DNA of 64,000 bases from Cloeon dipterum (taxonomy: Eukaryota > Arthropoda > Insecta > Ephemeroptera > Baetidae). The notes beneath the pieces were generated by a model. It made no database searches. It had not been told where the DNA came from and worked only from the letters and a program-made list of their open reading frames with translations. Below are positions 25,001 through 39,200 of the stretch, piece by piece. Location of the stretch: NCBI RefSeq assembly GCF_949628265.1, contig NC_088787.1, positions 18,094,501 to 18,158,500 of the forward strand, written 5' to 3'. The translations under genes and the position numbers were made by a program. The stretch's first letter is position 1; the number at the start of each line of letters is the position of its first letter.

Positions 25001-27153
25001 CGCATTTTTTTTTGAAAATTATTTAAACTATCGAAATTTTCAAAATAAAAATTTTCACTATGACCTGGAGTTTTCCCGAATATGCCACCTAGCCACCTGA
25101 GCTAGGCATTATGCATGGAGCAACTCTAAGGAAAATCTTATCAACTTTTAACTCTGTTTATTTTTACAGTAGTGGAAATTTGCGTTTTTTTCGACAACTT
25201 CCGACTTCCGGTCGCCGTATCTCGCGATTGCGAAAAAATTAGACACACGCGAAATTTATCTAGGTTCATTTTGAGAACAAATTTGAGCAAATCCGATCAT
25301 ATTCCTTGGACTAGATAGATTTTGAAGTTTGAAAAGCGTGATTATTGCACTTTCCCCAAATAGATAACATGGGAAATAACAAATTCGCCATTTTTTCCAA
25401 ACGGAGACCCATAATGGGTTCCCACCTGTTTCATCACACGCGTAGAACCGCCGCCGGTCTGGAAACTAATTTTCAGATTTTTCGTGCCTTTACAAAAATT
25501 AAAATGATTTATTTTCCGTTTTTGCCCGTCACGAGGATAGTGATGCTCACACGCAAAAAATGTTTTTCTTAATTCGGCCGCTCGTCCGATCGTCGACCAC
25601 GAGCCCTCTTCAACAAGGTCTTTGATTGGACTTTTACCCAGGATACCCCAACGACCTTCTCCTCGACCTGAGATCCGATCCCAGGCAAGGTTTTATGCTT
25701 TTTCAGTTATCTTGAGCACATTAGGAGATACTCGCCGAGGAACTTTTTCAGTTCGCGTGACATGAGATCCAGCCCCGGACTGTTTTTTGCTGATTTGCCC
25801 AAGGGGCGTTAGCCACTTGTAGAAAAAAATTATGTTGTGAAGAGGTCAATTATTAATATTACCGCAAATGCTTCTGTTAAGAGGTAATCGTCTTTGTAGT
25901 AAATGTTTCCAATTTGGTAAATGCCCAAGTAAACAAATCCGCCTAATCCGCGCAGCAGACCAGGAACCATGCAGGCAGGTTTTTCTTGGTCCTGGAAAAT
26001 ATGCACAGGTGAGATCAACTGGCAAGGACGAATATTTGCGTTACCTTTGGTTTCAAAGTACCGTTGATCATGCCCAAGTACCTGGTCATTGGAAATTGAG
26101 GGCCGACCATGTACGAAGCAGGGAAATAGGTGTACCCTGCTATTTCCAACAAAGATGGCACTCTGTTGATGGCAGTGATTTTTTGATCCTTTGAAAGAGC
26201 TTCCTAAAAATAATTCATTAACTTATAAGCGTACAGTATGTATTTTTAATTGGGGCAGATAAGGATTGCGTATGAATGAAAACAGTTATTATCAGTGACA
26301 GTGATTTAACTTGAGGTTACGGGGTATTTTCTGTCTTAATGAATAATGTATATTACTCACAGGACTTCTATGGCCATCATACACGTCAAATGCCAACCCA
26401 ATCAAACGAAGGGTCAAGACGCAGTGGGGCATGCTCCATTTTATGTCATATGTCTCCGTGCCAGTGTAGAAATATCCTAAAAAGACAAAATGTTACAATT
26501 ATATGAAACAATCATATCATGATTGATGACAAAATATCAATCTGCCAACATTGATTTCAATCTGGTTTGGCAACCCTATGAAATGACGGCGCGATCTCGC
26601 CTTTTTTGATGTTTTTGAATTTTTTAACTGTATATTTTTTAAGACTACATAATATATAGTAATTATATAAAACAGCAACACTTCTATAGTGTAATTTTAC
26701 CTATCACTAAATATCCCATGTTGAACAAAAAACAGATAACAACTCCAGCAGTAGTTCCGCCAAAAACTTTCAACAAGACGTATGTTGTAACAACAGCAGC
26801 TATGGAATGGCCAACTCCAAATTCTGTACATAAGGCAAAATTAGCGTCATAACAAACAATGCTAATTAATTTATTACTGTAGTTGTACACGCCAATTGCA
26901 ACTCCACACAACATGAAGAAGAAATGTTGCAAATTTGCATTTTTCCCATACATTGTCTTACGGTGAACGAACGCGATTGGATAGCCTGTAAACGATAAAA
27001 CAGACAAATTTTATTGATGACTCATTGAATTTAAGATGAGATTTAATATAAGAACCCACCAACGACCAAAGACAGCAGGAGCTTCAACGCTGGCTCTGAG
27101 CAACCCAGAGTCGCTGCCAATCCAGATAAAATACTTGGTTCGGCTGAAACCAT
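22013..27153 (-). CDS. nes: Lysophospholipid acyltransferase, MBOAT family (nessy/LPCAT3-type)
   Basis: Multi-pass ER enzyme that reacylates lysophosphatidylcholine and related lipids (Lands cycle). Exons, 5' to 3' on minus: 27153-27060, 26985-26878, 26823-26701, 26476-26361, 26203-26045, 25991-25863, 24501-24393, 24334-24186, 24134-23987 and 22288-22013. The sum is about 470 residues; human LPCAT3 has 487. The sequence follows LPCAT3 throughout: GYPIAFVHR, YDIKWSMPHCVLTLRLIGLA, PSLLEIAGYTYFPASYMVGP, WGKIMMYKYISCWMITEGVC and SFNTNTNNW (conserved Asn region). The catalytic-His motif LALWHGLHSGYY lies in exon 9. The C-terminus is Lys-rich (ESKKE), like other ER-retained members. The junction between exons 8 and 9 is off by one base with canonical sites. 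Confidence 0.93.
22450..22685. repeat. Tandem-like copies of a short AT-rich repeat in nessy intron 9
   Basis: The motif agcactgtaaatttt plus gagaaaatcggc occurs at about 22480-22507 and again, slightly diverged, at 22654-22682. A third, reverse-oriented copy lies at about 20950-20977. Surrounding sequence is partly shared too (catgt...acata before the motif). The family is unknown. Confidence 0.5.
24502..25862 (-). other. nessy intron 6 (1.4 kb)
   Basis: No coding exon could be supported. It contains AT-rich DNA, a GC-richer patch at 24880-24965 with a short inverted match (caggcgggg and the region around tgtccgcctg), and other repeat-like segments. Confidence 0.5.
26824..26877 (-). other. 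54-nt frame-neutral intron of nessy
   Basis: On the minus strand this segment begins gtaata and ends gtacag. It is 54 nt long, has no in-frame stop, and could be translated. Removing it restores alignment to LPCAT3 without gaps: VYNYKFGVGHS lines up with the human segment of the same length. The segment is therefore read as an intron whose retention would add 18 residues. Confidence 0.7.
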
Positions 27154-27764
27154 TTCTCGGCCGTAAAATTTCGAATTCCGATTCAAAAGCTCAGCTCCGA
27201 TTGAGACTGATCCGCCACACTTTCGCCGCCTCAGAAGGTGAGAGTTCCACACCACATCCTACCTGTCAATGCGGATGAGCGGTTTTCAACACGGGAAATC
27301 AAGGCAGCATGAAAGAAATTTCGTAAGATAGATAACTGACGGTCAGCACCATCTAATATAGCAATAATTAAATCAAGTGCAAATGTCTCGGAAGAGCAGC
27401 ACAGATCATCTCTTACCGGTCCATTTCTGGGTTTCAATTAGTGAGGGGCAGCACACAAGCAGACGTTCAAATTAAAAAGTGGTCGAAATCTGTGAGAAAA
27501 ATATGACGATCACAACAACCTCTTTGAATCGACTGATCCTCGCACGAGCGGAAAGAGCCGAAGTAACCCGACGAACCGTTCGTGCTTGTCTTTTCTTGCC
27601 CTTTCCGACTAGAGTCTGCTGCTGGTTTGTTCGGAGGGTGCTGCTGTGACCCAATTTTCGCCTCCTTCACTTCGCACAGGACAAAGGTTGCGTCGGTTGT
27701 CCGCAGGTCGAAAAGAGCCGAGTTTATAACCCATTTTGCGTGCAGCTCGAGCCTAAAAACGAGA
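27154..27764. promoter_or_regulatory. Bidirectional promoter region between nessy and Mdh2
   Basis: The two start codons face away from each other with 611 bp between them. The spacer must hold both promoters and both 5' leaders. I see no TATA box in a convincing position. ORFs here on both strands look like chance. Confidence 0.6.
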
Positions 27765-29542
<1,778 letters not shown>

Positions 29543-29702
29543 ACTTGCCCTGCACACTCTGGTCGATCTTCAAATGAAGAGTCATCCTGTCTATTTATTT
29601 GGACATTCATATAATGTGACAGATTCACGTGTTGTACATGTGTGTGCAGAACGCAATTGAAAAATTGTAATCCTAGATGACGAAGCAGGGAAATCTTAAA
29701 AA

Positions 29703-29708
29703 AATAAA
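29703..29708 (+). terminator. Mdh2 polyadenylation signal
   Basis: AATAAA about 160 nt after the Mdh2 stop codon, followed by a TG/T-rich stretch. Confidence 0.6.
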
Positions 29709-30599
29709 ATGTTACAAAACGTCTTATTTAGACTTATATGTTAGTGTCATTATTATTCTATCATTGACCTCTCAATACTTGCAGCTCAAGGTTGTTAGCT
29801 TTTAATCAAAGTGCGTGAACTGAATAATATATCTTGCGACAGATTCATTCAACTGCGATTCATTTTGGTATATCAGCGAAAATTATTGCTACACTACTAC
29901 ACTTTCTACTTTTCCAAGATTATCAATCCAAGTTGTTGTAAGTTTTAAATGGAATTTAGACAGCCTAAATGTTAATGAAGGTAAAATTGAAAAAGGATTT
30001 AGATACGCTTCTTACAAGCTTCATTCTATGAATTTATGGTGTATTTATTATAACAAATTAACCTTAACATTCTCAACAGTTATCAGAGGTAATTTGGATC
30101 TGCTGTGATTTAATAGGAATAAATTGCGCATTTTTATTATTCAGTACGATTTTAATACTTTTTTACAATTCCAAGTAATCCATAATATTTTATTTTGACT
30201 AGCACTTATAATTTTGTAGTTTTTCAAATAAATTAATCTTCACAACTTAAGATAAAATATTAAGGAGTTAATAAAAAAGTTTTCTCTTTATTTAATTGCT
30301 ATAAATGATTTTGACAAATAAAAGGGAGACAAAAGATACAAGTTGTAAAATTATATATCTCATGAGACAGGCCTTTCTTCCTTCCAACTATTTTTGCTCT
30401 TATCCCCTGGTCCTGATTACTTTTACTAACGTCATGTCTTAATAATTATTTTACTATCATGACGAGCGGTCATAATGCTGACGTGCACAGGTGCAGTGTT
30501 CACGACCACATTTTATGTATTTGTTCGGCTGTAAGGCAGGCAGGCAGGGGTGACCTCTGCATTTGCGCAGGCGTACTACTGCGGCCAGTCCGTCCACGA

Positions 30600-30840
30600 C
30601 TCGCTGCTACAGCTGCAAAGCAAAAGCTAAGGCGAGTGAAGTGAATGATATTAGAGCGGAGGGAGCAGTCGAAGTCTGGAGTGGTCGGTCAAGTTGAGAG
30701 CCAGGACCGCAGCATATGTGATATGGGCGCTGGGCGTTGAAAGTTTTACAAGTCCGGGCCACCTCTAGATGTTCTCAGGGCAGCAGAAGCAGGCGATCCA
30801 GCCCTAGCGCAGCCCTAACATCCTGCAAGGTCGGTACGAG
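30600..30840 (+). promoter_or_regulatory. Candidate furin promoter or 5' UTR exon
   Basis: A GC-richer island in AT-rich surroundings, with a possible donor (tgcaag|gtcggt, near 30832). It is placed upstream of the first furin coding exon, which starts at an acceptor. This is inference from composition and position. Confidence 0.2.
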
Positions 30841-33789
30841 GGGACATACCCCTTTCTTTGCAGTGCCTCGCACCTTTCAGGTTGCCTACCTTCAAGGCGC
30901 TCCTCGAAAGTGAGAGTGCAGCCTTGGCACAGAAATCCAACGGTGGAATTATTTATTTGTGCCATTTCAAACACATTTGTCCAGCAGCAGTCAAGTTTTT
31001 TTGTTCTCTTAACGTGTCTTTACGGTCGGCGTTTTCAGCGAGTACATCCGTCAACCCTTTTCAATTATTATTAATTAATTGCTGAAATGCTTGAACGGCT
31101 GCTGGCAACCTTGGCCACTTTTAATTGGATCAGTTCGATTTTTCATCCTGGTATCCCACCTCCCTCGGTATTTCGCTAAACAGTGTCAAGTTCGTCTCTC
31201 TTTAGTGATTTTTATTGCTTACCAGAACCAGACAGGGCCACGGTCTCCATGTTATTGGACCGACTTGAAAAATGAAGCTGTTAAAATTCAATTTTCAACT
31301 TAATTGGTTCATTTGCCACGAGGGAATCATCAAACCATTTCCGCTTTCGAAAATGTCTTTTTGCGGCTTCATTGCTGCAAAGGATGTCTTTAGTGTTTTT
31401 CTAGGTGGCACAGTTTCCTCTGTGCACCGCCTCAACCAAAACAAAACAAGTTATTATCTTGATGAAAAATTAGAGCAAAGTACCATACAAATGTAGTGTC
31501 AACCATGCAATGAAAATTATTATTTACTCCTTTCGACGCAACGTAAAAAATTAGAAAAAAAATAAATAAAAAACCGGTCAATTTTTTCAAATAACAATTT
31601 GTTCTATGTTTATCTTTTTAGTACATAACATAACAATAACAATTTATTTGTTACGAATAATCTGAATGCAAGTGTTATTCCAGAGAAATTTGACAACAAT
31701 ATAATTGTTTCCGATATTTAAATGTTGCAGTTGTTGCATAACGAATGCTTTTTCATTTTTTTGAATTTAAATTTTCAAATAGTACCAGCTTTTGTACATA
31801 ATTTTTTCTTTTCTCTAAAATGTTTTCTAATTGCCAACCAGAATAATTATCTGCTGTTGCCTCGTTATTGAAGCAGAGATTTTAATCTCTGGTTGAACGC
31901 TCTCTGGACGTAGAAATCACACGATTCAAAGCAAAACAACCTAGAGCAGGCAATTATCCCCTTGGAGTGCACGTCTCGGGTTTCAAATTGATTAGAATTT
32001 CTCGCAAAGTGTGCCGTCGTGTTGAAGCTTTTGCAGCTGCATGTGAAGTTTGCCCAATGGCTGTGGGCGAGTAACAATAATTTTCCAATTCCTGCGAAAG
32101 ACAGCGCTGCCCTTGGCTCAAAAGCCATACAATTCATGAGTATGCATTTATTTACTTCGTCTATTGTCAGTTTAGGGAACAATGCAGCTAGCAATAAGCC
32201 TGCTGTTTTGGAAAGCTTTCAAACATATATATTTACTTGTTCGTTATCCGTTTCCGCTGCTGTTTCTTGCATGAGAATTTTCGCCACTTGGTCGGATAAT
32301 TACGATGCTGTGCAGCATGCTTGTTTTTCCTCGCCACTCGCACACAACACTCTTCTACGTGACACATATATTTGTCTATTCGTTTCTGCAATGCAAAATT
32401 TCACTCTCGGATAGGTGTATCTGGAAAGGAAACTCGGTGGTCACGCGTAATACGTGTTTGCCCTTTTATCGACGCTTGCTAATGCTTTTTTAATCAGTTG
32501 TGAGTTTCTTGCGAATTTGCCGCGTTACGTATTCAATCCGAATTTCACGCACGCACACTTTTTGCAACGTATATTGCGATTATTTTTCGGTCTCGTGAGC
32601 ATGAGCTGGAGTAACCTCAATTTTACTGTGCCGAGTAATGAATGGGTGTATTTTTTTTTGTTTCAAGAATAAAAAAACTTTTGAATTTTCTTAATCCAAA
32701 TTTACAATGGAAAAAACTTAAAATTCAAGCATCACGTCGATATTTTAAAGAAAATGAACCGTTTCAAATTTGAAAATTCGATCGTGCTGCATGAATCACT
32801 TTGTTTGCAGCGGAAGCATCATCATAATTATTAGGTTCAACGAACTCGCAGCATGCCGCATTATTTTTCAGCAGGACTAGTTTTTGCTGATGGCTTAACC
32901 ACACAGAATTTCCTAAAATTTTAGTGCTTGCGAAGGTAACAGATTTCCGACAATGCCAAAAAGAACATTAAAATAATTTTCTACGTGGATCTTCCATAAA
33001 ATATGATTCGTCATCAGCGGATGTTCTAACGTGGAAAATTACTTAAAACGGCCACTGCACGCACTGGAGATTATGTTTTTTCTTACAAATTGCCAAACTG
33101 TTTCATCGTGGGTGCTAATGCCCAGATTAATTTTGAACCGATAATATTTTAACTAGTGCTGCATTTACAAAAGGCACGCGAACGCTCGTTGTTTCAGCAC
33201 GTATTTCGCAAAGACGTCAAGAGCAGTTGTTACAGCTCGTTTATTTCGAGTTCTATCGCGTAGATGTTAATGCTTTGTTTTCACGTCACAGGCACGAATT
33301 GAGTAGAGAATTCTAGATAAAGAATGTTTTTAATAATGGTTATTTCCGTCATTACCTTTATCACACAAATATTTAGAAATTGCAAGTCCGTGACCTGCTT
33401 TGAGAAAAATTAAAAATTTTGATCTCATTGCCACTTTTTTCTTTGCTGCTGACACAAAACTGCGCAACGAAGTGATAAAAATGTTATCCTTGTCGAGTTC
33501 AAGGGGAGGAAAACCCCACTGCCCTGGATTACTTACAACTCGAATTTAAAATTATTTTAAGAATCATTTGTGTTTGAGGTTTTTGCTGGTGCAGGTTAGT
33601 ATTCTTAGTTTTCATCCCGCAATTTTCCAGTCAAAGTGGAAACATAACAGAAGCCCAAATGGCGCTGCAGCCTGCTTCGGAAACCAGTGTTGAGTTTCGA
33701 CAAAGTCCGTTCTGCTTTACATTATTTCGCGCTGATAAATCTGCGAAACTGGATGATGGAGTGCTAATCTGCTCTGAGGGGCTTAGCCG

Positions 33790-34012
33790 GTTTTCAGAAG
33801 TGGTATAAGTGATCGCACTCGTCGACGGACGACACCTTTTAGAATGGCTTCGTCGCCCGTCGGTCGGCAGTTCCGACGAGAAGGGACTGGCCGGCGAGCA
33901 GTGCGCGCGGTTTAAATCATCTTTGCTCTCCGCGCGTGCTCCCCGTGCCAATTGATACTTTCACTGCTCGCTTGCTCGTGTTGTATAAGGTTGTATAATT
34001 TTAGAAAGCAAA
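33790..34012 (+). promoter_or_regulatory. GC-rich promoter-like patch
   Basis: CpG-rich sequence at 33820-33950 stands out from the AT-rich surroundings. It could be a furin promoter or the promoter of the ORF at 34013. No core element is decisive. Confidence 0.25.
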
Positions 34013-34267
34013 ATGGCAAAACCCAGTGAACCAGCTGACAATGTCAAATGCACGCTTGTTAAATTGTTTGTTTTTGTGTCGAAATCAATGCGCGAACCGA
34101 ATTTGCAAACAAGCAGCGCGAGTTTAGAGAAACTAATGGAGATTTTTGCACAGCATACCCGAGAGATAAAAAATCGGACCTTTTCCTCGTCGAAACCACG
34201 AGAAAAGGTCAATGCGTTTGTTATTGCAAACAGTTTGAAGTCCAAATTACTTGAAAAACAACACTGA
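34013..34267 (+). CDS. Unrecognised small ORF, 84 residues
   Basis: ATG in a strong insect context (gcaaaatggca), TGA at 34265-34267. The product is basic, of mixed composition and not low-complexity. It has an amphipathic-looking middle (LEKLMEIFAQHTREIKN) and a Lys-rich end (SLKSKLLEKQH). It directly follows a GC-rich promoter-like patch. I recognise no family and see no splice partner. It could be a real single-exon small protein or a chance ORF. Confidence 0.25.
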   Translation: MAKPSEPADNVKCTLVKLFVFVSKSMREPNLQTSSASLEKLMEIFAQHTREIKNRTFSSSKPREKVNAFVIANSLKSKLLEKQH

Positions 34268-36275
34268 AGTCAAGAAGAACTCGTGATTTGTGCGTATTTG
34301 CTCAATTTCCTGGTGATAAGCGTGAATTGCGCAGAATGAATCCGATCGGAGTATTTTTTAGCCTGTACCGATGTAAAACCTTTTTCCCAGCCAGAAGCCA
34401 GACTGCTCGACCGCACATTCAGGTGTGTGAAATTATGCAAGTGAACCGGTTTTCGTCACTTTTGTTTCAACTGCGGCTGATGAATAGTTTAGACTGATTC
34501 GCTCGCCTCACTCGGTTTCACTTGCAGGTCTTCCTGGTAGAGTAAATTACTGCGGTCGATTTTAATTTTTATGAGTCAAGGTTCGCGCCTGGGCAATTTC
34601 GAAATTGCTTCCAGAGTATAATTTTGACCAGTTGCTCTTTAATCGCGATTTTATTATTGCAAGCAAGGCCAAACAACTTTTTTTGGCCGGTGGAGCCTGT
34701 AAAACCAGAAAAGTCGCGTGAGAGTGACACGTACGATGCTCTTTCTGCATTGTTGCCCTTCGCGCAGCGGTCTCCTTTCCTCTCTTTCGGCTGCTGCGAA
34801 ACAGATCGACAAATTTTTTCTAGCAAACGCAGCTTCTATTGTTGCTGTCTTTGTGTTTGCCGCAACAGGAAATATCAGCAGACAAGGCCAAACAGTGAAA
34901 TTGCACTTTGAGCTAAGCGAACAGCTTGGGCTCTTGCTGCTGATTCTTACGATTTCTGCAAGAGAGTCATTATCTGCGAATTACACGGTATATCTCTCTT
35001 GCGCTCGATTGTTATCAAGCGGATTAAAGAGAAGAATAGTTCTTCCTGATTATTTCACGCACATTAAGTAAGGAGACAGCTGGCCATTCGAGAGCTATCT
35101 ACTGGGGACGTGACTTACGGTGTTTGTAGCGTTTTCCTCCGATCTATTTCGTAATTATTGCAGCCTTGAAGGATATCTGATGCGTAAACCTTTTATCTAG
35201 GACTGGGTATGAATTGGTGCGTGTAATATTTCGGTCAATTCGGCCTATATAGACAGACTTCGTGATTTTGTAATTTGCGAGAATTTCTACCAGCGACTTG
35301 CACGCTTTCAAAATTGTTTTCCCCTTATTTCGTTTTTGCCAGGAACATCCTCATTGACTATAGACCTCGTTGTTCGTTCCTCATGTAAATCATTCAAATT
35401 TTCTTCTGGCTTCTTATGGAAAAATAATCCTTTGAACTCGAAAGTTCAATGGAATTTAAACAAGGAATATTCAAGATTTTATAATGATTTTTGGGCTTTG
35501 ATATTTTCAGCCATGTCAACATGCAAATAATTAAACGATTTAAATGAGAGAAACATACGCATGACGCGTGACAAATTTTCCAAACTGCCTGTCATTTTAC
35601 GTCATGCCAGCCCGATTCGCCTTAATCGATTGAAATTGCAAAAAATGAAACCCGGTGTTATTTAATTCTGTGTGATGCATTGACAATTACCACCGATCGA
35701 TTAGGCCACTTGTGACAGAAAGCGTAATTGTTATATATCCATTGCGATCGGTTTCGCTGCTTCCAATTGGTGGAGCACGGACAAAGACGGGAAATCGGAG
35801 CTACCGCGACTTTCATTTACGCCTTCATGAAGTCGCAGCCAATGTTATGTCCACATCCACATGGCGAGTCGAAACAATTCGATAAATTGCACTGAGTCGT
35901 GTGCGGCTTCACCCGCATGCTGGCGAGTTCTCATTGAACTCCTTTCACGCATGCTTCTGCAAATGAGAATTTGAATATAACGTTTTAAACGTAGAAAGTT
36001 TTCGAGTACAGCGCCTGCTGCAGTTTTGGTCGTTTTGATAATGAATTTTCACCTGCGTGCTCGATACAGTGGATAGCTATCGTTGTCTATACGCATTCGA
36101 GTTTTCAATTAATACACATTTTTATCGTAAAAGTTTAATAAGAAAAGTGAGATATATAACTATAGCTATGGTTGCGTCTCTCGGCAAGACGGAACTTTCG
36201 CTTTTATCTCTGCTGAATCCAATGAATGACTCTCGCTTTTTTAATAAAACGCGATTTGCCTCACTTTTTGCAGCG

Positions 36276-39200
36276 ATGGCGTGCTTTTGGGAAGCGAAGA
36301 TGCTGATCACCGTGCTGACTTGCGTGCTGCTCCTCAACAATGCGCTGGCCGAGAGTCCGAAAATCTTCATGAACCAGTACGCAGTGCACATCCCGAGTGG
36401 CCATGAATCCGCCAGTGCCATAGCAAGCAGCCACGGCTTCACAAATCTAGGACAGGTACTACAGATTTATTGCCGTTCTCGTGCAATCGCAACATTATTT
36501 GGCAAATTATGGATTTTTACAATGGGCTATACCCTCGTATAAATTAACAAAAAAACAAGATGAATTAAATCTTTTATATTTTAAAATGCACTGAATAATT
36601 TTTAATGAAGAGGTATCGTGCACATTCGCCTTTCTTTCAAGGCCAGCAGCTTTAAACGAATGAGCCAATTAAAATTTTTCAGCCCTCTGTTGATTTCTAG
36701 GATCGATACCCTCTCTCCTCTCCTTAGAACTCAACAATGACAAATGTACGTGGAGTGACCTCCGATTTCTCCTTGTTCTAGATCGGTGCTCTCAAGGGGT
36801 ACTATTTATTCGAGCAGCCGCGAGTCCACAAACGGTCCATCAACCCAAACGCCACGTACCACTCAACTCTGATCAACAATCCCAAGGTGCGTGTGGTCTC
36901 GCTGTCTTTATTTTTACATGTTTTACGATTTTCTTTCTCCTCGTCGCCAGCTTTCTATACAGAGATCTTTCTCTCCTCGAAACTTTGCCAATTTCGTGCA
37001 TTCCGCAAGGCGTGTGTTTTGCGTTTGCATACGATTTGAAATAATTATTGAGCACCGAGTGAAAGAAAGGATTTCACGCGAGTGACCTCATTGCAGGTTC
37101 TCTGGGTGCAACAGCAGCATGTCAAGAAGAGAACAAAACGAGACTTCCTCTCCGACTACACCAGTCCTTACGGCGCCTTTGACTCGCTTTACCCGAGCTC
37201 GAGTCTGCAATCGAGGGCGGTGGCGACGCCTTTCCAAACGCTCTACAGAGGGGCAGGCTCGGACCCTCTCTTCAAGGAGCAGTGGTACATGGTGAGTTAA
37301 GTGCCCATGCACTTGCATCTAAATTTAGATTAATTTTTATTCAAAGATAATTATCTACCATTAATGCACATATTGCATTAGGGTCACAGAAAGTCAAGTT
37401 AAATGTATAAAGCACTGCATATTTTTAGAAATAAACATCCGTTGGTTAACGGTCAATAAAATATTATTGTAAGACTTTAATAATCTGCATTGAGTAACAG
37501 AACAGAAATAACATGCATTTTCGTCAAATAAAAATCTATTTATTTATAAAATAGCAAATGATTGGATTTCATTTGTGCCTTGATAGAACGGTGGTGCGAA
37601 GGACGGCTTCGACATGAACGTGAGGCCAGCGTGGCAGAAAGGCTACACGGGGAAAGGAGTCGTGATTTCCATCCTCGATGACGGCATACAAACAAACCAT
37701 CCTGACTTGGCGCAAAACTACGTAAGCCACTCGTGCGTCGTGCGCGCGGAAAAGTAAAAGTGTGCGTTTTCCCCCGCAGGACCCGCAAGCCAGCACAGAC
37801 ATCAATGACAACGATCCTGACCCCATGCCCCGAGACAACGGGGACAATAAGCACGGCACGCGGTGTGCCGGCGAGGTTGCAGGTGTTGCCTTTAATAATA
37901 TATGTGGCGTGGGCATCGCGTACAACGCCAGCATTGGAGGTGAATAATTAAAATTTTCATTTTTTTTCCATCTCAGAGCAGTCCGTCACGCTCGGCGTTA
38001 AATAAAATTAGTGCATTGAATGCGGTACTGACGTCAGCTTCACTTGCTTGAAAATTATGACTCGCTTTCCAGGAGTTCGGATGCTTGATGGAGTGGTGAA
38101 TGACGCTGTGGAAGCCAAAGCGCTGGGGCTCAATCCCGCCCACATCGACATCTACAGCGCCTCCTGGGGCCCGGAGGACGACGGAAAGACCGTGGATGGA
38201 CCCGGTCCTCTGGCGAGACGCGCCTTTATTTACGGCGTAACCTCGGTGAGTGTCAATTAATTTTGCGACCATCCGTCGAGATTATCCAATTATCTGTTGC
38301 CACTGGCCACGGTTGATAATAATTTTTCTTGACAGGGTCGCAATGGAAAGGGATCAATATTTGTGTGGGCGTCGGGTAATGGAGGCCGTCACACCGACTC
38401 TTGCAATTGCGATGGATACACAAACAGCATTTTCACTCTGTCTATTAGCAGTGCCACTCAAGGAGGGTGAGTTGTTTGCCCACGTCTTTCGAAATTAAAA
38501 ATTCAATTATTCTCCACCACGCTTTTAAAATGCTTTCTTCCTTCTGCCCCAGTTCTTGATAAAAAAAACACTCCTCACATGACCGTGCGCGATAACGAAA
38601 TAGTTGTCACGGTCAACACGCCGCAATTTAGGTGAAACACGCACTAATTTTTTATTGCCTCAGGTTCAAGCCTTGGTATCTGGAGGAGTGCTCGTCGACC
38701 CTGGCCACTACGTACAGCTCGGGCACACCTGGCCACGACAAGAGTGTCGTGACCGCGGACATGGACGGCCGCTTAAGAGCCGACCACATTTGCACAGTGG
38801 AGCACACAGGTAACAAGGCAGTTGTGTTATTTTAATTGCTCTTAATTGCAACTGATTTGTTTAAAACAGGCACCTCCGCTTCGGCACCGCTTGCCGCGGG
38901 CATTTGCGCCCTTGCCTTGGAGGCTAACCCCAACTTGACCTGGAGAGACTTGCAGTACTTGGTGGTGCTCACTTCCAGATCAGAGCCGCTCGAGCGTGAA
39001 CGTGGTTGGATCGTCAACGGCGTGAAGAGAAAAGGTGATTTTTTTACGAAAGTTGCATTCCGCGCGCTTCACGGCTTGCACTTGACGCAATGATTGAATA
39101 TTATGATTACTTGCATTTACAGTGAGTCATAAATTTGGATATGGGCTGATGGATGCTGGAGCCATGGTGGATCTCGCTGAGCAGTGGATTACAGTACCTT

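Larger units (their letters stand above)
29709..36273. other. Long non-coding region upstream of furin
   Basis: No homologous coding exon could be supported. The furin ATG exon begins at a splice acceptor (tttttgcag, ending at 36273), so one or more 5' UTR exons must lie upstream, probably here. GC-richer, promoter-like patches occur at 30470-30860 and 33790-33990. The rest is AT-rich. A free-standing 84-codon ORF at 34013-34267 is listed separately. The longer ORFs at 32019 and 34718 look like chance. Confidence 0.5.

Noticed and set aside
32019-32414. 131-codon ORF
   Set aside because: No family resemblance, no promoter or splice partner, and overlapping frames of similar length on both strands.
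34718-35071. 117-codon ORF
   Set aside because: Composition looks random, overlaps other frames, and has no homologous motif.
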